Positions 5,905 to 5,953 of a stretch of DNA of 5,953 nucleotides are shown piece by piece. The DNA is from Mailhella sp. (lineage in GTDB: Bacteria > Desulfobacterota > Desulfovibrionia > Desulfovibrionales > Desulfovibrionaceae), in NCBI GenBank assembly GCA_024404335.1, contig JAKSQA010000072.1, positions 1-5,953 of the forward strand, read 5' to 3'. A model generated the notes under the pieces. It ran no database searches, was not told where the DNA came from, and worked only from the letters and a program-made list of their open reading frames with translations. Position 1 is the stretch's first letter, and each line of letters starts with the position of its first letter. The translations under genes were made by a program, and so were the position numbers.

Positions 5905-5953
5905 CACCTTTTCGGTAAGACGGAGATGTTCAGGCCTCCATCAAACTGAAAAG
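5905..5953. other. Right flank, no recognisable gene
   Basis: These 49 bases continue the chromosome beyond the insertion. The only ATG in a plausible context, at about 5927, opens a frame of just seven codons. Read on the minus strand, the A-run of the target becomes a T-run, so a weak terminator for a leftward gene is conceivable, but no good stem precedes it. Confidence 0.4.

Noticed and set aside
5897..5953. A terminator to the right of the insertion sequence for a leftward gene
   Set aside because: The minus-strand T-run exists, but it is the insertion target itself and no stable stem precedes it.

Overview
The window is a GC-rich bacterial chromosome segment of ordinary housekeeping genes, interrupted near its right end by one complete insertion sequence. 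The genes point to a Gram-negative bacterium: one encodes a secreted M48/TPR metalloprotease of the BepA (YfgC) type, which acts in a periplasm, and another encodes the HslV peptidase. The HslV form, with a six-residue leader before its catalytic threonine, and the general gene content would fit a deltaproteobacterium such as a Desulfovibrionales member. That placement is inference from memory of the families and is not proven by the sequence.

Layout, left to right. (1) The 3' part of gltX (glutamyl-tRNA synthetase) enters from the left edge and ends at 677; a strong hairpin plus T-run (691-718) closes it. (2) cysS (790-2247), a complete cysteinyl-tRNA synthetase with all signature residues, is followed at once by its own rho-independent terminator (2253-2283). 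(3) An M48 metalloprotease with C-terminal TPRs (2413-3840) and hslV (3849-4415) are 8 bases apart, with the hslV ribosome binding site overlapping the upstream stop codon, so they are almost certainly one transcript. (4) A short spacer (4416-4552) holds a hairpin and a promoter-like sequence. (5) A 1344-bp ISL3-family insertion sequence (4553-5896) has perfect 24-bp terminal inverted repeats, one intact transposase gene on the minus strand and a perfect 8-bp target duplication (ATAAAAAA). (6) A 49-base tail after the right duplication contains no recognisable gene.

Functionally, the left half supplies two aminoacyl-tRNA synthetases and the middle supplies two protein quality-control enzymes, one for the envelope and one for the cytoplasm. 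HslV needs the HslU ATPase as its partner, and hslU is not in the window. The insertion sequence is visibly less GC-rich than its surroundings and looks recent: ends, target duplication and reading frame are all undamaged. I see no CRISPR array, tRNA, rRNA, defence island or clearly undescribed system. The items most worth checking are the insertion site (a promoter-like AT-rich patch just downstream of hslV), the missing hslU, and the subtype of the GltX protein.
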